Source: a virus. Taken from it: DNA of 62,174 bases. The translations under genes were made by a program, and so were the position numbers. The DNA lies in the IMG/VR virus record IMGVR_UViG_3300026512_000013, positions 1 to 62,174 of that record; one strand, given 5' to 3'. Shown here in pieces: positions 14,988 to 23,820 of this stretch. A model generated the notes under the pieces. The model was not told the DNA's origin and did no database searches. It saw nothing but the letters and a program-made list of their open reading frames with translations. The stretch's first letter is position 1; each line of letters starts with the position of its first letter.

Positions 14988-15190
14988 CTAATAATTCCTC
15001 TCTTAATATTATTATTAATTTCTTTAAGTGTTTCTCCAATATCTATTAAATAACTAACTACATTTATAAGTAATATTCCTATGACAAAATTATCTACTTC
15101 TTTATTAATTAGTACTGAAGGTATTACAATGAGCAATGTTAATATTACTCTAATATCTAATAATCTATTCCATTTCATCTCCACTTTCAT
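14984..15190 (-). CDS. Small membrane protein, 68 aa
   Basis: Starts MKVEMKWNRLLDIRVILTLL, with ATG at 15190 chosen because GGAGGG lies six bases upstream. It has two hydrophobic stretches (VILTLLIVIPSVLI and FVIGILLINVVSYLIDIG) and a short charged C-terminus. Overlaps the next gene by four bases. Function unknown. Confidence 0.6.
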   Translation of the reverse strand: MKVEMKWNRLLDIRVILTLLIVIPSVLINKEVDNFVIGILLINVVSYLIDIGETLKEINNNIKRGIIR

Positions 15191-15191
15191 A

Positions 15192-15512
15192 TTATCCCTC
15201 CTCAACTTCTATATATAATTTATCCACTTCCATGTCAAGATTAGGATGAATAACTTTTCCATCTGGCTTAATTGGAAATTCTATAATATCTAATTCTATA
15301 ATATTAACATTGCCATTAACTCTTAAATTATATATTCCAAATTTATTTTCAATATTTAATTCCTCTCTTAATCTATTAGCAACATAAACAACAAGTTCAT
15401 CATCTTCAATACCATGTGTAGACTTATAGACTAACTGTCCTAATAATACAGCCATGCTTAAACTTCTTATTGTTATAGTTTCTCTATTAATTTCATAAAC
15501 TCTTTTTAACAT
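15192..15512 (-). CDS. Hypothetical protein, 106 aa
   Basis: Unrecognised acidic protein, alpha/beta, beginning MLKRVYEINRETITIRSLSM. It is packed tightly between the ThyX-like gene and the small membrane gene. Confidence 0.6.
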   Translation of the reverse strand: MLKRVYEINRETITIRSLSMAVLLGQLVYKSTHGIEDDELVVYVANRLREELNIENKFGIYNLRVNGNVNIIELDIIEFPIKPDGKVIHPNLDMEVDKLYIEVEEG

Positions 15513-15513
15513 A

Positions 15514-16131
15514 TTATCCCTCCTCAGTTATTTTACTTTTAGTTAAAATCTCATTAAATTCTTCTCTATTAACTAAATAAGATATAAATTCTCTCCACTC
15601 TGGTAATTTATGATTATGTCTTTGTATAGCCATTGTTTTAATTTGCTCAAGATTTAATGTAATTCCCGCTTTAAGTTTTAGCCCAGATGGATGAGAGTAT
15701 ATTAAATTTAAATAATTCTCTTTAGTAGGATTATTATTATATATCTTTTGTAATTCTTTAAGTCTATTAATAATTTCTTTGTCTACATAATTGATAAACA
15801 TTCCATCACTATCTAAATTAAACTTAGCTAATTTATGCATAGTACTTTGAGATGAAATAATTTCTTGGTGATGATAACGTTGAAATTGAACCCAGAATTT
15901 AGTTGTTGCGGTTAATTCCATATATACTAATACACCTTTAGCTACACAACTATGCCCTGAGCCTATAGGACTATTTATTAAACTTTTGTAAGTATTAGTT
16001 ACATCAGTATTAGGCTCACCCTCTTTAGTCCACATTGGTAATTTTGAAGCTCTAATGCTATCTTCTAAAAATGCTACTTTAAAATTGTTAATTGAAATAT
16101 AATTTAACTCACTTTCTTTAGTTATTTTCAT
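15514..16131 (-). CDS. ThyX-like (flavin thymidylate synthase family) protein, 205 aa
   Basis: ThyX converts dUMP to dTMP using FAD and methylene-tetrahydrofolate. The order SGHSCVAKGVLVYMELTA, then FWVQFQRYHHQEIISSQSTM, follows the ThyX pattern of His-rich strand and signature. Later, IQRHNHKLPEWREF matches the C-terminal region. The classical RHR-x7-S signature is altered to RYHH-x7-S. It may be an active variant or a diverged relative with another job. Context with dUTPase favours thymidylate metabolism. Confidence 0.65.
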   Translation of the reverse strand: MKITKESELNYISINNFKVAFLEDSIRASKLPMWTKEGEPNTDVTNTYKSLINSPIGSGHSCVAKGVLVYMELTATTKFWVQFQRYHHQEIISSQSTMHKLAKFNLDSDGMFINYVDKEIINRLKELQKIYNNNPTKENYLNLIYSHPSGLKLKAGITLNLEQIKTMAIQRHNHKLPEWREFISYLVNREEFNEILTKSKITEEG

Positions 16132-16153
16132 TTTATCTTCTCCTTTTAATAGT

Positions 16154-16342
16154 TTAATATAAATCTTCAGACAATCTATTTAAATCGTCTAATATCTCTT
16201 CTTTTGTATAATTATCATCATTCTCAATTTCTTCAATAATATTATTAACAACGCTTTCAATCTCATCTAATATTCTATCTACAGTTTCAGCATCATATAC
16301 TTCAGTTGCTCCATTATTAATTTTATCCCTATACATTCCCAT
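16154..16342 (-). CDS. Acidic small protein, 62 aa
   Basis: Begins MGMYRDKINNGATEVYDAET. ATG at 16342 is preferred over an upstream ATG because AAGGAGA lies nine bases before it. The rest is helical and acidic (ILDEIESVVNNIIEEIENDD). First gene after the promoter at 16525, with a repeated structured element in its leader. Confidence 0.6.
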   Translation of the reverse strand: MGMYRDKINNGATEVYDAETVDRILDEIESVVNNIIEEIENDDNYTKEEILDDLNRLSEDLY

Positions 16343-16375
16343 TAATTTCACTCTCCTTAAATTCAATATGGCTCA

Positions 16376-16485
16376 ATATAACGCTTATACAGAGCTTTTA
16401 ATACTTACAGGTCTAATAACACTCTGACACCCTAAAACACTCTAAAAACAGCTTGTAGGACGTCATAGCACTATATACTTGTTAT
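16376..16485 (-). repeat. Conserved structured element, copy 1
   Basis: Contains TACAGAGCTTTTAAT (16388-16402), identical in copies at 47391 and 61086. The neighbourhood folds into a hairpin built from TTTTA/TAAAA and CAG/CTG pairs. Here it lies between a promoter and the first gene, so it is transcribed as a leader. Confidence 0.65.
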
Positions 16486-16524
16486 TCTAACTCTCAATAT
16501 TGTGTTGTCTTGTTGATATATCTT

Positions 16525-16553
16525 ATTATACACTAATTAATATATACTGTCAA
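16525..16553 (-). promoter_or_regulatory. Sigma-A promoter of the nucleotide-metabolism operon
   Basis: TTGACA (16548-16553), 17-base spacer, TATAAT (16525-16530). It drives 16154 through dut and the frameshifted endonuclease gene. Confidence 0.8.
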
Positions 16554-16590
16554 GAAAATAGTTATTATTAATGTTGATAAATTAATGTTG

Positions 16591-16637
16591 ATAAAAATAA
16601 AGGTACACTTAGTATTAATTCCAATACTGAGTATACC
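16591..16637 (-). terminator. Terminator overlapping the end of the 32-aa gene
   Basis: GGTATACTCAGTATT/AATACTAAGTGTACC stem followed on the minus strand by TTTATTTTTAT. Confidence 0.65.
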
Positions 16638-16713
16638 AATTTACATTACGTATGATATCATCTATATTATTATCACTATTATTAAATAATATATCAATAA
16701 AAAATGGGAACAT
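16615..16713 (-). CDS. Small hypothetical peptide, 32 aa
   Basis: MFPFFIDILFNNSDNN then a short acidic and aromatic tail. GAGAGGTG precedes ATG by six bases, a promoter lies at 16759-16787 and a terminator follows. This complete stand-alone unit makes the tiny gene credible. Confidence 0.5.
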   Translation of the reverse strand: MFPFFIDILFNNSDNNIDDIIRNVNWYTQYWN

Positions 16714-16758
16714 ATTATCACCTCTCTTAATATTATTATGTTATTTTAACACTAAGAG

Positions 16759-16787
16759 AGTGTATCATATAATAATAATTTTGTCAA
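16759..16787 (-). promoter_or_regulatory. Promoter of the 32-aa gene
   Basis: TTGACA (16782-16787), 17-base spacer, TACACT (16759-16764). An ACACT-AAG-AGTGT palindrome overlaps the start. Confidence 0.55.
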
Positions 16788-16811
16788 GTTTATCACAGGA
16801 TAATATAATAG

Positions 16812-17213
16812 TTATTCTATGAGGTTAGTTAAATTATTAATAATATCCAATAATTTATCAATTTTATCTTTATAATACTTAATGTCATTATCCTTATTAT
16901 CTTTAGTGATAAATTCTACTTTAGGTGATGATACTTCTGGCATAGGAATAATAGTTTGAGTCTTTGGTAATGTAAACTTTGGAATAACTGGAGACCATAC
17001 ACACTCATCGAATACAGTATAGCAAACAGAACCATTTGAAGTTCCCCAAATAATCTTTAAACTACTATTTCCCTCATTTCTTTTATGTGTTAACGATACC
17101 GTATCATTAACAGCATCCCCATATACTCTATTATCTTCAATACAAATTAATTCTTCACCTTGATTATCAATTAACCAATTTACACATTGCTTAATACCTT
17201 GTAATTTTTTCAT
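16812..17213 (-). CDS. Hypothetical protein, 133 aa
   Basis: Contains KQCVNWLIDNQGEELICIED and a short C-terminal helical segment after a Pro-rich linker (PKFTLPKTQTIIPMPEVSSP). The N-terminal part resembles small phage proteins of unknown role. Last gene of the 20.4-16.8 kb operon. Confidence 0.6.
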   Translation of the reverse strand: MKKLQGIKQCVNWLIDNQGEELICIEDNRVYGDAVNDTVSLTHKRNEGNSSLKIIWGTSNGSVCYTVFDECVWSPVIPKFTLPKTQTIIPMPEVSSPKVEFITKDNKDNDIKYYKDKIDKLLDIINNLTNLIE

Positions 17214-17215
17214 TA

Positions 17216-17431
17216 TTATTTATCCTCCTTATTGGCTTCAATTTCAACTATTTCAAATACGCCTTGTCTAAAAGGATGCTCAGTAAAACCACATTTTTCA
17301 CAAATAGCTTTTCCACTTTCCCATTCAATTAATTCAGATTCTCCATTTGTATTTACTACACAATCACCATCAATCTTACAATGAATATAATCTGTTAAAT
17401 TTCCGCATGATGGACATTTCCATTTTTTCAT
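17216..17431 (-). CDS. Zinc-ribbon protein, 71 aa
   Basis: CPSCG at the N-terminus and CEKCG in the middle make a four-Cys zinc ribbon with a long beta insertion. No enzymatic motif. Possibly a nucleic-acid-binding or adaptor protein. Confidence 0.65.
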   Translation of the reverse strand: MKKWKCPSCGNLTDYIHCKIDGDCVVNTNGESELIEWESGKAICEKCGFTEHPFRQGVFEIVEIEANKEDK

Positions 17432-17432
17432 A

Positions 17433-17822
17433 TTAATTATCCTCCTCTAAATTTCTATTAGCATCTTCAATTATTTCATTTAATATTACAAATTCATCTA
17501 CATATAATCCTACTACAATAAATTCTTTATTAACCACTGTCTCATTATATTCACTAATATCAATGTCAACCTCTAAGTCAAGTTCATCATATTGTAATTC
17601 AGTAATACGTTTAATTGTTATTCCTGACTGTGGTGAATTATTAACCAATTTAAAATTAATAGTATCATTAATTAATAGTTTCATATTATCATAAATATTA
17701 TAATCTAATTTAGTAAGTTTACTATTATTATAAAATTCACTAAAGTTCATAATTATATTCTTGTATGGATTTATAATTATAAAACCATTTTTATTATTTT
17801 TAATTAACACCCATTTATTCAT
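17433..17822 (-). CDS. Hypothetical protein, 129 aa
   Basis: Unrecognised; beta-rich start (KWVLIKNNKNGFIIINPYKN), acidic C-terminus. A possible 18-codon frame follows upstream at about 17828-17884 but is not well supported. Confidence 0.6.
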   Translation of the reverse strand: MNKWVLIKNNKNGFIIINPYKNIIMNFSEFYNNSKLTKLDYNIYDNMKLLINDTINFKLVNNSPQSGITIKRITELQYDELDLEVDIDISEYNETVVNKEFIVVGLYVDEFVILNEIIEDANRNLEEDN

Positions 17823-17888
17823 TGTTGTTACTCCTCCTCTATATTTAATATATCTGATATTAATGTAGGCTCAGGGTTACCCATTTTA

Positions 17889-18239
17889 TTATTCTTTTGG
17901 CATTGTGTAAATAGCGTTTTCTTTAGAAAGTTTTACTAATCTGTCTAACAATTCATATGCGGGTGGTGAAAATTCTATACTCATATGTGACATTATTACT
18001 TTATCAGCATAGAGTTCACAAATAAAATTTTCTATTTCTTTCATAACTTCTATTGCTCGTTCTACTGTTTTGTAATTACCTAATACATAATGTGCTTCAT
18101 TACTTTCCAATTCTTCTGAATTTACTAAAATAATTGGTGATGTTGGTATACCTATGATTTCAGTTTGCGTTTGATAATTTAAATTTATACTCCCATAATT
18201 TCTAATGCTTTTTCCATCTTGACTTTTAATTATAATCAT
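17889..18239 (-). CDS. Conserved-type phage protein, 116 aa
   Basis: MIIIKSQDGKSIRNYGSIN at the start and VLGNYKTVERAIEVMKEIE in the middle, ending YTMPKE. This order is shared by many small phage and plasmid proteins of unknown function in Firmicutes. Cytosolic, no catalytic motif visible. Confidence 0.65.
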   Translation of the reverse strand: MIIIKSQDGKSIRNYGSINLNYQTQTEIIGIPTSPIILVNSEELESNEAHYVLGNYKTVERAIEVMKEIENFICELYADKVIMSHMSIEFSPPAYELLDRLVKLSKENAIYTMPKE

Positions 18240-18244
18240 TTTAA

Positions 18245-18475
18245 TTATTCACTCTCCTTATTCCAACACGTTTCACAACTAATACCTCTACATCCTACAA
18301 TTTTATTTTTATTATAATTAATGTTATCATATATTGCTGAATCAATGTCACAATTAACATTACCGCAATATAAATCTTGAGGACAATAATCTAAATAAGT
18401 TTTTAAATCAAACTCTTCTAACCATAATAATTCATTATTTTCTATGTCATCTTTTAATTTTTCTAATTTAGTCAT
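18245..18475 (-). CDS. Cysteine-rich small protein, 76 aa
   Basis: Six cysteines in the second half (CPQDLYCGNVNC, then CRGISCETCWNKE) form a probable zinc or disulfide site. Similar C-terminal CRGxSCxxCxxK endings are common in short phage proteins. Function unknown. Confidence 0.6.
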   Translation of the reverse strand: MTKLEKLKDDIENNELLWLEEFDLKTYLDYCPQDLYCGNVNCDIDSAIYDNINYNKNKIVGCRGISCETCWNKESE

Positions 18476-18480
18476 ATTAA

Positions 18481-18639
18481 TTAACTCTTCCTTTCTAAAA
18501 TATTTAATATTTCAACTAATGTAAATAATATACCCATTAACATAATAAGCATAAGATTTGTTTCGTTTAGTCCATGAGATACTATTAATATAATTAAATT
18601 TAATGTTACTGATATAGTTATTATTGTACTTGTTTTCAT
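18481..18639 (-). CDS. Small two-helix membrane protein, 52 aa
   Basis: MKTSTIITISVTLNLIILIV, then LMLIMLMGILFTLVEILNIL: two hydrophobic segments. A strong GGAGGA lies before ATG, and spacing to both neighbours is tight. Confidence 0.6.
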   Translation of the reverse strand: MKTSTIITISVTLNLIILIVSHGLNETNLMLIMLMGILFTLVEILNILERKS

Positions 18640-18670
18640 GTTAATTATTCCTCCTTATAATTTCTAAAAT

Positions 18671-18808
18671 TTATACCCCTAAAATATTAAATAAACCAAT
18701 ATCCATTAATACAATAGTTATTAAAATTAATGCTGTTGTTTCGCCAATTGATTTTAATACAGTGTAATTCAATAATGTTATCATAATTATTATTATAATT
18801 TTTCTCAT
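18671..18808 (-). CDS. Small membrane protein, 45 aa
   Basis: MRKIIIIIMITLLNYTVLKS, then a second hydrophobic half ending NILGV. AGGAGG lies nine bases before ATG. It follows the same pattern as the small membrane gene next door. Confidence 0.6.
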   Translation of the reverse strand: MRKIIIIIMITLLNYTVLKSIGETTALILITIVLMDIGLFNILGV

Positions 18809-18840
18809 TTTAATTATCCTCCTTTGATTTTAAATTTAAA

Positions 18841-19209
18841 TTATTCCCATTTATTTCCTACAACTTCAAATTTATAACTTTCTTCAATAGATAATTGTGG
18901 ACTATAAGTCTTATCCTGTACACAAAACATTCCATGTTTAAATTTTACTATTGAATAAAATGTTTTTGTTAAATACTTATATTTAACCATATCCCCTGTA
19001 AATATTTCTTTGTCATTTTTATCATTAAGTCCTGTGTATTGCATAAATATAATATTATCTCCATATTTATCGTTAGGATAAACTTTTCTTACTTCACCAT
19101 TTCTTTTTAAATGAGCTGATATAATTTGATTATCTGCCCAATCAATAGCAACAACTTCATACATTTTCTTTACGTCAACATACCATGCTCTAAATTTAGT
19201 GTTTTCCAT
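18841..19209 (-). CDS. YopX family protein 1, 122 aa
   Basis: KFRAWYVDVKKMYEVVAIDW at the N-terminus and MQYTGLNDKNDKEIFTGDMV are the signature of the YopX family, small beta-barrel proteins found in many Firmicute phages with no settled function. Three copies lie in tandem here. Confidence 0.85.
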   Translation of the reverse strand: MENTKFRAWYVDVKKMYEVVAIDWADNQIISAHLKRNGEVRKVYPNDKYGDNIIFMQYTGLNDKNDKEIFTGDMVKYKYLTKTFYSIVKFKHGMFCVQDKTYSPQLSIEESYKFEVVGNKWE

Positions 19210-19599
19210 TTAGTCCTCCTTTGATAATAACTCTGGGTTATCGTGAATGTTGCCTATGATTTCAACATCTTCATTTATTTCATTTAATAATATAATTATA
19301 TTTCCTAATGTTACATAAAAAGTTCCTTCATCATATAATACTAACCCTACTTCATTAGTATCTTCGTCAGGGTCATATACTATATCGCCTGAGTATATTT
19401 CTTTGTCAGATATATCGTTAAGTCCTGATGACATACATACTGTACCATTTTTAACAGGTTGATTAAAATGTCCCCAAGAAATTCTTTGAGAAAATTTACT
19501 ATAATATGCAGTGTCATTTGGCATATCATGAATTAAATCTCCATATACCCATTCGTTACTACTTGTTAAACCTCTAAATTTAATATTTAATTCTTTCAT
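19210..19599 (-). CDS. YopX family protein 2, 129 aa
   Basis: KFRGLTSSNEWVYGDLIHDM and SSGLNDISDKEIYSGDIVYD show the YopX pattern. It is directly adjacent to copy 1 with the stop and start nearly touching, so translation is likely coupled. Confidence 0.85.
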   Translation of the reverse strand: MKELNIKFRGLTSSNEWVYGDLIHDMPNDTAYYSKFSQRISWGHFNQPVKNGTVCMSSGLNDISDKEIYSGDIVYDPDEDTNEVGLVLYDEGTFYVTLGNIIILLNEINEDVEIIGNIHDNPELLSKED

Positions 19600-19604
19600 G
19601 TTAA

Positions 19605-20084
19605 TTATTCCTCCTTGTAATCATCCTCAATAACTGTATAATACTTTAAAAGTATATTCCAATAAATTTTACCTTGTTCACCTTCATTATTCCAATTCTC
19701 ATTCCATCTTTCATCAGTTAATTCTGTTCTTACCCAATAACCATTTTCGTATGATATACCTATTGTATGCTTAAAAAATTTACCTGTTGACATATTTCCA
19801 AAATGTGTATATAATTGCTGTGTGCTCTCCATAACACTATCAGAGTATATTTCTATTCCATTTTTATCTTTGTAGCCTGAGTATAAGCTTACTGAGTCGG
19901 GATAGACCTCATTGCATTCAAGTATTAAGCCTTCTGATAAACCATACCCAGCTATCCCTGAAAATATCCAATGTATTTTCTCCTTGCTCTCATATCCTCC
20001 ATCTCCACTACAAACATAATAACCATATACCCATTTATTAGTTTTAATAGATTTACCTCTAAATTTAATTTTTAATTCTGACAT
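19605..20084 (-). CDS. YopX family protein 3, 159 aa
   Basis: IKFRGKSIKTNKWVYGYYVC and YSGYKDKNGIEIYSDSVMES show the YopX pattern. Longest of the three, with an extended middle. First YopX gene in the operon. Confidence 0.85.
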   Translation of the reverse strand: MSELKIKFRGKSIKTNKWVYGYYVCSGDGGYESKEKIHWIFSGIAGYGLSEGLILECNEVYPDSVSLYSGYKDKNGIEIYSDSVMESTQQLYTHFGNMSTGKFFKHTIGISYENGYWVRTELTDERWNENWNNEGEQGKIYWNILLKYYTVIEDDYKEE

Positions 20085-20152
20085 TTAATTATTCCTCCTT
20101 ATTTAATAATAACTCTTCTTTAGTTAATTCTTCTTTTAATATTGATATCTCT

Positions 20153-20395
20153 TTAAGTCTCATTTTTTTTAGTTATTTGTCTAATTATTCTTATCTCTGA
20201 ATTTCTCATTTCTAATCTATTTAAAGTAGAAGTTCTATAATTTAAATATACTCTATGTTTTTCTATCCAATATTTTGTTATATTGTTTATTTTCAAATAT
20301 TCTTGAAAATCGTCTTTATATTTCTCATGAATAGAGATAATTAAATTACCATTTTTAAATTCCTCTAAATTAAATTCTAAATCTTGTTTATTCAT
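20153..20395 (-). CDS. Hypothetical protein, 80 aa
   Basis: Basic, with LNRLEMRNSEIRIIRQITKK at the end. First gene of the operon from the promoter at 20492. Unrecognised. Confidence 0.55.
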   Translation of the reverse strand: MNKQDLEFNLEEFKNGNLIISIHEKYKDDFQEYLKINNITKYWIEKHRVYLNYRTSTLNRLEMRNSEIRIIRQITKKNET

Positions 20396-20491
20396 TATTC
20401 AATTGCCTCCTTTTGATTAGTTTTTTTTATTTAATAGATTATTGAATTGATTAATTACCTCTTTGATTAATTACCTCTTTGATTAATTATT

Positions 20492-20520
20492 ATTATATAG
20501 TATAGTGAGAATATTGTCAA
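20492..20520 (-). promoter_or_regulatory. Sigma-A promoter of the YopX operon
   Basis: TTGACA (20515-20520), 17-base spacer, TATAAT (20492-20497). The GATTAATTACCTCTTT word is repeated directly in the leader (about 20434-20487). Confidence 0.8.
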
Positions 20521-20548
20521 GAAGTAATTTATAAAATAAATTGTAATT

Positions 20549-20597
20549 AAAAAAACCAGACTATAATTATGCTGTAGTGGCATAATAGTCTGGTTTT
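20549..20597. terminator. Bidirectional terminator
   Basis: AACCAGACTAT/ATAGTCTGGTT stem with A and T flanks, between the HNH gene and the YopX operon. Confidence 0.75.
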
Positions 20598-20610
20598 GGT
20601 AAGAGTGGTA

Positions 20611-21699
20611 TTAAATTGTATTAGGAAATTCAGTGTTAGTTTTATTCAATGTTATTATATTTGAAAGGTTTTCAATATAGCTAAATTCCCACCCTTTATA
20701 ATCTTTCTTCCCAGCAAGTAATATCCGACTAAGTTTCTTAGGCTTTATTATTCCAAAACGATTAATAAATTTTTGAATACTGTAAGAATAGTAAACATTA
20801 CCTTCAGGAGAAATTGCTTTAAATATTGTTTTTTTATTTGTCCATATAGAATTAATTAATTTAATTTTTAATTCTCCACTATAGTTTAAAAATGATGTTT
20901 TACTTGGAGTAACAGGGATATACATATCTTTAATACCAATAAATTGATTTTCAATATTATATGGAGTTATTCCTTTTGGGAAAATATCTACATATTCACA
21001 ATACCAACCATAGTATAAATGTTCTTTACTTCTTTTTAAGCCATTTTCTATACCTTTCCGAGTCATAAAGTCTAATTTTTTTGCCATATCTGTTAAATTA
21101 AAATGATAATATATAAGTTCTCCATCTGGAGATGTGAGTTTAAATAGTTTTTGTTTATGAGGTTGATACATATAGTTTTTAGTCCCACTTGTCCACATGC
21201 AATCATCCCTACTATATATATCATTATGTTGAGTATAATTCTTATAGTCTTTATCTAAAGAAATTTCATTCTTATAAAATTTTTCTTTATCCCAATTAGG
21301 CAACTCTTGTATGTCATTTAGAAAATATTCAAAGCGATGCCATCTCTCATCTACTGTAATGCCTAAAGCACCATAAGTATTATATTTCTTATCATTTTTA
21401 TTATAACATCTATTAATCATTCTTTCCCAAAAAGAATATTCTTTCTCATAATTAGCAATTACATTTTTTACATACCCTATATACCCTATATTTCCCACAT
21501 TTGGTTTTAGATAATCTTTAATATTACATCCATCTCTAGGGTGTGTTCTCATGGAAGTTTTATACCCTGTTTTAATAAATTCAATATTATAAATAAATCT
21601 CCCCTTATCATTTTTTCTTTTGTCTACAATTTTAAATCTCCCTGATTCACAAGATTCATAAATGTTTCCAATTTTTACAAAATTTCTTTTATTACTCAT
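20611..21699 (-). CDS. HNH-type homing-endonuclease-like protein, 362 aa
   Basis: Starts at ATG 21699 (MSNKRNFVKIGNIYES), because AAAGGGG precedes it and the longer frame would begin inside the promoter at 21748. HNH-like core: FWERMINRCYNKNDKKYNTY, ALGITVDERWHRFEYFLNDI, LDKDYKNY and YSRDDCMWTSGTKNY. Two C-terminal modules (LTSPDGELIYYHFNLTDMAK and ISPEGNVYYSYSIQKFINRF, each ending in GW-x-Y/F-x-Y) look like repeated DNA-binding domains. It forms an independent unit with promoter and terminators on both sides. Confidence 0.8.
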   Translation of the reverse strand: MSNKRNFVKIGNIYESCESGRFKIVDKRKNDKGRFIYNIEFIKTGYKTSMRTHPRDGCNIKDYLKPNVGNIGYIGYVKNVIANYEKEYSFWERMINRCYNKNDKKYNTYGALGITVDERWHRFEYFLNDIQELPNWDKEKFYKNEISLDKDYKNYTQHNDIYSRDDCMWTSGTKNYMYQPHKQKLFKLTSPDGELIYYHFNLTDMAKKLDFMTRKGIENGLKRSKEHLYYGWYCEYVDIFPKGITPYNIENQFIGIKDMYIPVTPSKTSFLNYSGELKIKLINSIWTNKKTIFKAISPEGNVYYSYSIQKFINRFGIIKPKKLSRILLAGKKDYKGWEFSYIENLSNIITLNKTNTEFPNTI

Positions 21700-21747
21700 A
21701 ATTTGTGTTCCCCTTTCATTCCCTATTAATAACTTCACTATGGGAAC

Positions 21748-21776
21748 AGTATACCACACATATGTTCTTTTGTCAA
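21748..21776 (-). promoter_or_regulatory. Promoter of the HNH gene at 20611
   Basis: TTGACA (21771-21776), 17-base spacer, TATACT (21748-21753). GGGAACAGTATACC follows the start. Confidence 0.75.
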
Positions 21777-21817
21777 GAAAAATATATAAATTTATATAAA
21801 TAGAGAAAGTTTGTAAT

Positions 21818-21846
21818 AAAAAAAGAGAGATGATTAATCTCTCTTT
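21818..21846 (-). terminator. Terminator after nrdD
   Basis: AGAGAGAT/ATCTCTCT stem with a six-A run on the plus strand. Confidence 0.75.
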
Positions 21847-21861
21847 AAGGTTTATATTTAT

Positions 21862-23820
21862 TTAATTAAAATCATAAAACACTCTTTCTGATAATTCTTT
21901 TTTTCTTTCTCCACTAAATGAATCTTGTTTAACTAAGTATCCTACTATTTTAATTCCTTTAGTTACTGACTTACCCCCACAGATAGGACATGTATCACCA
22001 AAGAAACTGTGGTCATTCGCACATATATCTATTATACTTATATAAGAATAGTATTTAACACCTTTTTTTGCTAACCCTTCTGTAAATGCCCAAGCATCTT
22101 CAAATGTATTAAAGTTTTCCCCATGATTAAAATGCTGGATTGCACCGCCACCACAGAAGTCATCTAATCTTGCTGTCTCAATCCTATCAAAAATATCAGT
22201 GTTTTGATTTAACGGTATCCATTGATTGCCATAAATATTATAGCCAACATCTAAAAGCTTATTAATCTTTCTATTACCAAAATATAATCTGTCTTTTTTG
22301 TTAAGCTTGATTGAAGCACTCTCCGCAGGTGATTGTTCCACATTTGACATATACCCGTATAATTCTTTTGTCTCAGAATTTAGTCCATTAATCAACCCAA
22401 ACATTTTATCTGCAATAGAGAAACCATCTTCATTATATTTTACATTATTCTCTTCATCATGGTCTATTCCACCTAAAATATCTATTGCTTCAAATACTCC
22501 ATTAATACCAACAGTGGCGAATTGTCTTTCAAATTGCATTAAACCATGTTTATACAAAGGTAATAGTCCACGTTTATCTAATTTCTTTAATATTTTTCTA
22601 TGAGCAAAATGATACTTGTGAATAATATCTACTGACTCTGTTATTAATTCTTTAAAATTCTCAATATTATCGCCTTCCATATCATCTGCTAAAATAGCAT
22701 GCCTAACTAAATTAAGAGTTACCACTTTAGTTGACCCTACATTTAAATCACTACCGCCTATTGAGTTAAAAGTAGCTCCCTCACTTAGCTCATTAGTATC
22801 AGAAACTAATCTACAACAACTCGCAACTCCTGTGACTTCTTCCACATTCATAATATTAACATCATTAAATCCGTATTTCCAATTATGATTAACTACCATT
22901 TTAGCAGTTTCTTCGTCAACATATTTTCCATCTTTAAAGATTAAACTTGCTGAAATTACTGGGAACGTGTGCCATTTTACTTGTCTTAATTGTCCAATAT
23001 AATCTAAAAAATCTGCTTGAAAATCCATTATTTCATTAAGATGAGATAAAATAGGAGTTCCATCTGGATAATTTTTATTATTAAAGAATTTAGCCATATG
23101 GTCTATATCTAAAATTGATATATTGGTATAAGCGGATTGTATCCCACCTTTTAAATATGGCTGATTTAAACTATATACAAACTCTTGGAATTTTTGTTCT
23201 CTATATTTTTTTGTGTTTTCTTCAGTCATGTCGGCAGTATCTTTTTTAAAAAAATAATAAGCATATATAACATAATCAGGTATACCCACAGCTCCACTCG
23301 CTTGATTAGTAGCATAGCTAATAAACTCTAATGTATGATGATTAAATGTATCCCAATGTTTAGGACTACTTGCTTTCATTTCAGTTAAAAAATGTAATCC
23401 CTTTTCAACTATTGTTTCCAAACTATAAGCAAAACAATATGGTTTGTAACTTGAATCATGACTATCATGTTCATAAATTCTACCATTAATATCATATTCT
23501 AAAAATTTCTGAGCCACTTCTAGCCCAAACTCTTCTTTCATTTCAATAAATATTTTATTTCTACTTAAAAGCTTTCTAAGTGGTTTCTGAGACTCATTTA
23601 ACATAGTATTAATATTTTTATCACTAACATTTGCATTGTCATCTATTGTTGCATCTGCAACTGTTGTACTATTCATAAAATCTGCGAAAAATTTACATGT
23701 ATCTAATTGTTCAGGTGACATTCCTGAAATATCCATCATTTCTGTTCCATATTTGCTGTGTAAGTGTTCTAACTGTTCTTTAAATTGTTTGTCTAACGTC
23801 ATTGGGAAATTATAATTCAT
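21862..23820 (-). CDS. nrdD: Anaerobic ribonucleoside-triphosphate reductase NrdD, 652 aa
   Basis: Class III reductase that makes deoxynucleotides without oxygen, using a glycyl radical installed by NrdG. ATG 23820 is chosen because AGAGG lies nine bases upstream. The C-terminus has CPICG (zinc site), then KIVGYL as the glycyl-radical segment (usual form R-V-x-G-Y-L). SCCRLVSD at about 300 fits the active-site cysteine region. The protein begins close to the catalytic core, so the usual N-terminal ATP-cone seems to be missing and allosteric control may be reduced. Stop-start gap to nrdG is 15 bases. Confidence 0.92.
   Translation of the reverse strand: MNYNFPMTLDKQFKEQLEHLHSKYGTEMMDISGMSPEQLDTCKFFADFMNSTTVADATIDDNANVSDKNINTMLNESQKPLRKLLSRNKIFIEMKEEFGLEVAQKFLEYDINGRIYEHDSHDSSYKPYCFAYSLETIVEKGLHFLTEMKASSPKHWDTFNHHTLEFISYATNQASGAVGIPDYVIYAYYFFKKDTADMTEENTKKYREQKFQEFVYSLNQPYLKGGIQSAYTNISILDIDHMAKFFNNKNYPDGTPILSHLNEIMDFQADFLDYIGQLRQVKWHTFPVISASLIFKDGKYVDEETAKMVVNHNWKYGFNDVNIMNVEEVTGVASCCRLVSDTNELSEGATFNSIGGSDLNVGSTKVVTLNLVRHAILADDMEGDNIENFKELITESVDIIHKYHFAHRKILKKLDKRGLLPLYKHGLMQFERQFATVGINGVFEAIDILGGIDHDEENNVKYNEDGFSIADKMFGLINGLNSETKELYGYMSNVEQSPAESASIKLNKKDRLYFGNRKINKLLDVGYNIYGNQWIPLNQNTDIFDRIETARLDDFCGGGAIQHFNHGENFNTFEDAWAFTEGLAKKGVKYYSYISIIDICANDHSFFGDTCPICGGKSVTKGIKIVGYLVKQDSFSGERKKELSERVFYDFN

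Noticed and set aside
17828-17884. 18-codon frame MGNPEPTLISDILNIEEE
   Set aside because: Open and close to neighbours but with no clear binding site; too short to support.
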